A stretch of DNA of 6,479 nucleotides, from positions 1-6,479 of the forward strand of contig CAAGKE010000240.1 in the NCBI GenBank assembly GCA_900770325.1, given 5' to 3'. Source of the stretch: Lachnospiraceae bacterium (lineage in GTDB: Bacteria > Bacillota > Clostridia > Lachnospirales > Lachnospiraceae). The position numbers and the translations under genes were made by a program. Shown here piece by piece: positions 5,907-6,479 of the stretch (positions are counted from its first letter, which is position 1; every line of letters starts with the position of its first letter). Below the pieces are notes generated by a model. It saw only the letters and a program-made list of their open reading frames with translations. It made no database searches and was not told where the DNA came from.

Positions 5907-6344
5907 TCAGCTCTCCAGAATAATGGTAAAGGGGCCGTCATTACAGAGTCTGACTGCCATATCCGCCCCGAATTCTCCTGTCTCCACCACAGGTACCTGT
6001 TTCCGGCACTCTGCAATAATATATTCATACAGCTCCTGAGCCTGCCCCGGATCGCCGGCCTCGATAAAGGAGGGACGGTTTCCCTTGGTACAGTTGGCAT
6101 ACAGAGTAAACTGGGATACCAGAAGAAGCTGACCGTTTACATCCTTCAGAGAAAGGTTGGTTTTTCCATTTTCATCCGCAAAGATCCTGAGACCGATCAT
6201 TTTTTTGATCAGCTTATTCGCTTCCGCAGCAGTATCTTCCTTTCCCACGCCAATCAGCACCAGATATCCCTTCCCTATGGCCCCCACAGTTTTTTCTTCG
6301 ATGGTTACGGAAGCTTCCGTAACCCGCTGGATTACAAATTTCAT
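5907..6344 (-). CDS. dtd: D-aminoacyl-tRNA deacylase
   Basis: A 145-residue protein, exactly the usual length of bacterial DTD, a cytoplasmic homodimer that hydrolyses D-amino acids (and glycine mischarged on tRNA-Ala) from tRNA. It opens MKFVIQRVTEASV, characteristic of the family. It contains the catalytic SQFTLYA motif (77-83, with Thr80) and the Gly-cisPro motif NDGPFT (135-140, Gly137-Pro138) that excludes L-amino acids. The frame stays open upstream to an ATG at 6398, but that extra 18-residue leader is polar and not family-like. ATG 6344 has AAGGAG about 10 bases upstream and gives the family N-terminus. It is a housekeeping gene that happens to precede the regulator. No convincing terminator is visible in the 45 bases between its stop and the regulator's promoter, so some read-through is possible. 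Confidence 0.97.
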   Translation of the reverse strand: MKFVIQRVTEASVTIEEKTVGAIGKGYLVLIGVGKEDTAAEANKLIKKMIGLRIFADENGKTNLSLKDVNGQLLLVSQFTLYANCTKGNRPSFIEAGDPGQAQELYEYIIAECRKQVPVVETGEFGADMAVRLCNDGPFTIILES

Positions 6345-6384
6345 AATATGATTTCTCCTTATCTTTTTATCACGGTTTATTCTA

Positions 6385-6477
6385 TAGTTACTGTTCACTT
6401 GGCATTACTGAAACAGACGCACATGATGTACGCCTGCTTCGAAACGTCGTCCCGAGAATGTACCTGAACAGCAACTA
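6385..6477. repeat. 93-bp inverted-repeat element upstream of dtd
   Basis: TAGTTACTGTTCA (6385-6397) and TGAACAGCAACTA (6465-6477) are inverted arms that match at 12 of 13 positions. Weaker pairing continues inward (GGCATT near 6401-6406 with AATGTAC near 6458-6463). The interior has no ORF and only weak internal pairing. It is unrelated to the junction palindromes in the sugar-acid operon. It could be a small MITE-like element or an RNA hairpin upstream of dtd. The window ends two bases after the right arm, so the full boundary cannot be seen. Confidence 0.55.
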
Positions 6478-6479
6478 AC

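Noticed and set aside
6345..6398. 18-residue N-terminal extension of the D-aminoacyl-tRNA deacylase
   Set aside because: The family begins at MKFVIQRV, the total length of 145 from ATG 6344 is canonical, and AAGGAG is correctly placed for that start. The extension also runs into the inverted repeat.

Overview
The window looks like part of a Clostridia chromosome, most likely Lachnospiraceae. This is inferred from moderate GC content, A/T-rich intergenic regions, strong AGGAGG-type ribosome binding sites, and the style of the proteins. The genus cannot be named from the sequence alone. All six genes lie on the minus strand, so transcription runs from high to low coordinates.

In transcription order: (1) dtd, D-aminoacyl-tRNA deacylase (6344-5907), a housekeeping gene with a short inverted repeat upstream. 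(2) A FadR-type GntR/FCD regulator (5819-5118) with its own promoter, a candidate auto-operator and a clear intrinsic terminator (5098-5069). (3) A catabolic operon with a good sigma-A promoter (5028-5000): a GntP-family gluconate permease (4869-3514), an IlvD/Edd-family sugar-acid dehydratase (3380-1632), KDPG aldolase eda (1382-729) and the first 224 codons of a PfkB-type 2-keto-3-deoxygluconate kinase (672 to the left edge).

Together the operon reads as a semi-phosphorylative ('modified') Entner-Doudoroff route: import of gluconate or a close aldonate, dehydration of the free acid to 2-keto-3-deoxygluconate (KDG), phosphorylation to KDPG, and cleavage to pyruvate and glyceraldehyde-3-phosphate. 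The window has no gluconate kinase. The dehydratase resembles YjhG/YagF-type free-aldonate dehydratases more than 6-phosphogluconate dehydratase, which supports this order of steps. The adjacent regulator probably senses the sugar acid or KDG/KDPG. A TACATCAGATGTA palindrome abuts the -35 box of the operon, and related GTCTGA cores lie downstream of that promoter and across the regulator's own start point.

The most unusual feature is non-coding. Each of the three internal junctions of the operon carries a palindromic element. Its outer edge (AATTGCGAAAC on the + strand, GTTTCGCAATT in the mRNA) sits 37-38 bases upstream of the next start codon every time. The edd-eda copy is a 212-bp long-armed palindrome that nearly fills the spacer. 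The gntP-edd copy is a diverged hairpin of about 100 bp, and the eda-kdgK copy is a 23-bp miniature. This could be a family of palindromic repeats, or a set of RNA processing or stability elements that tune each gene of the operon.
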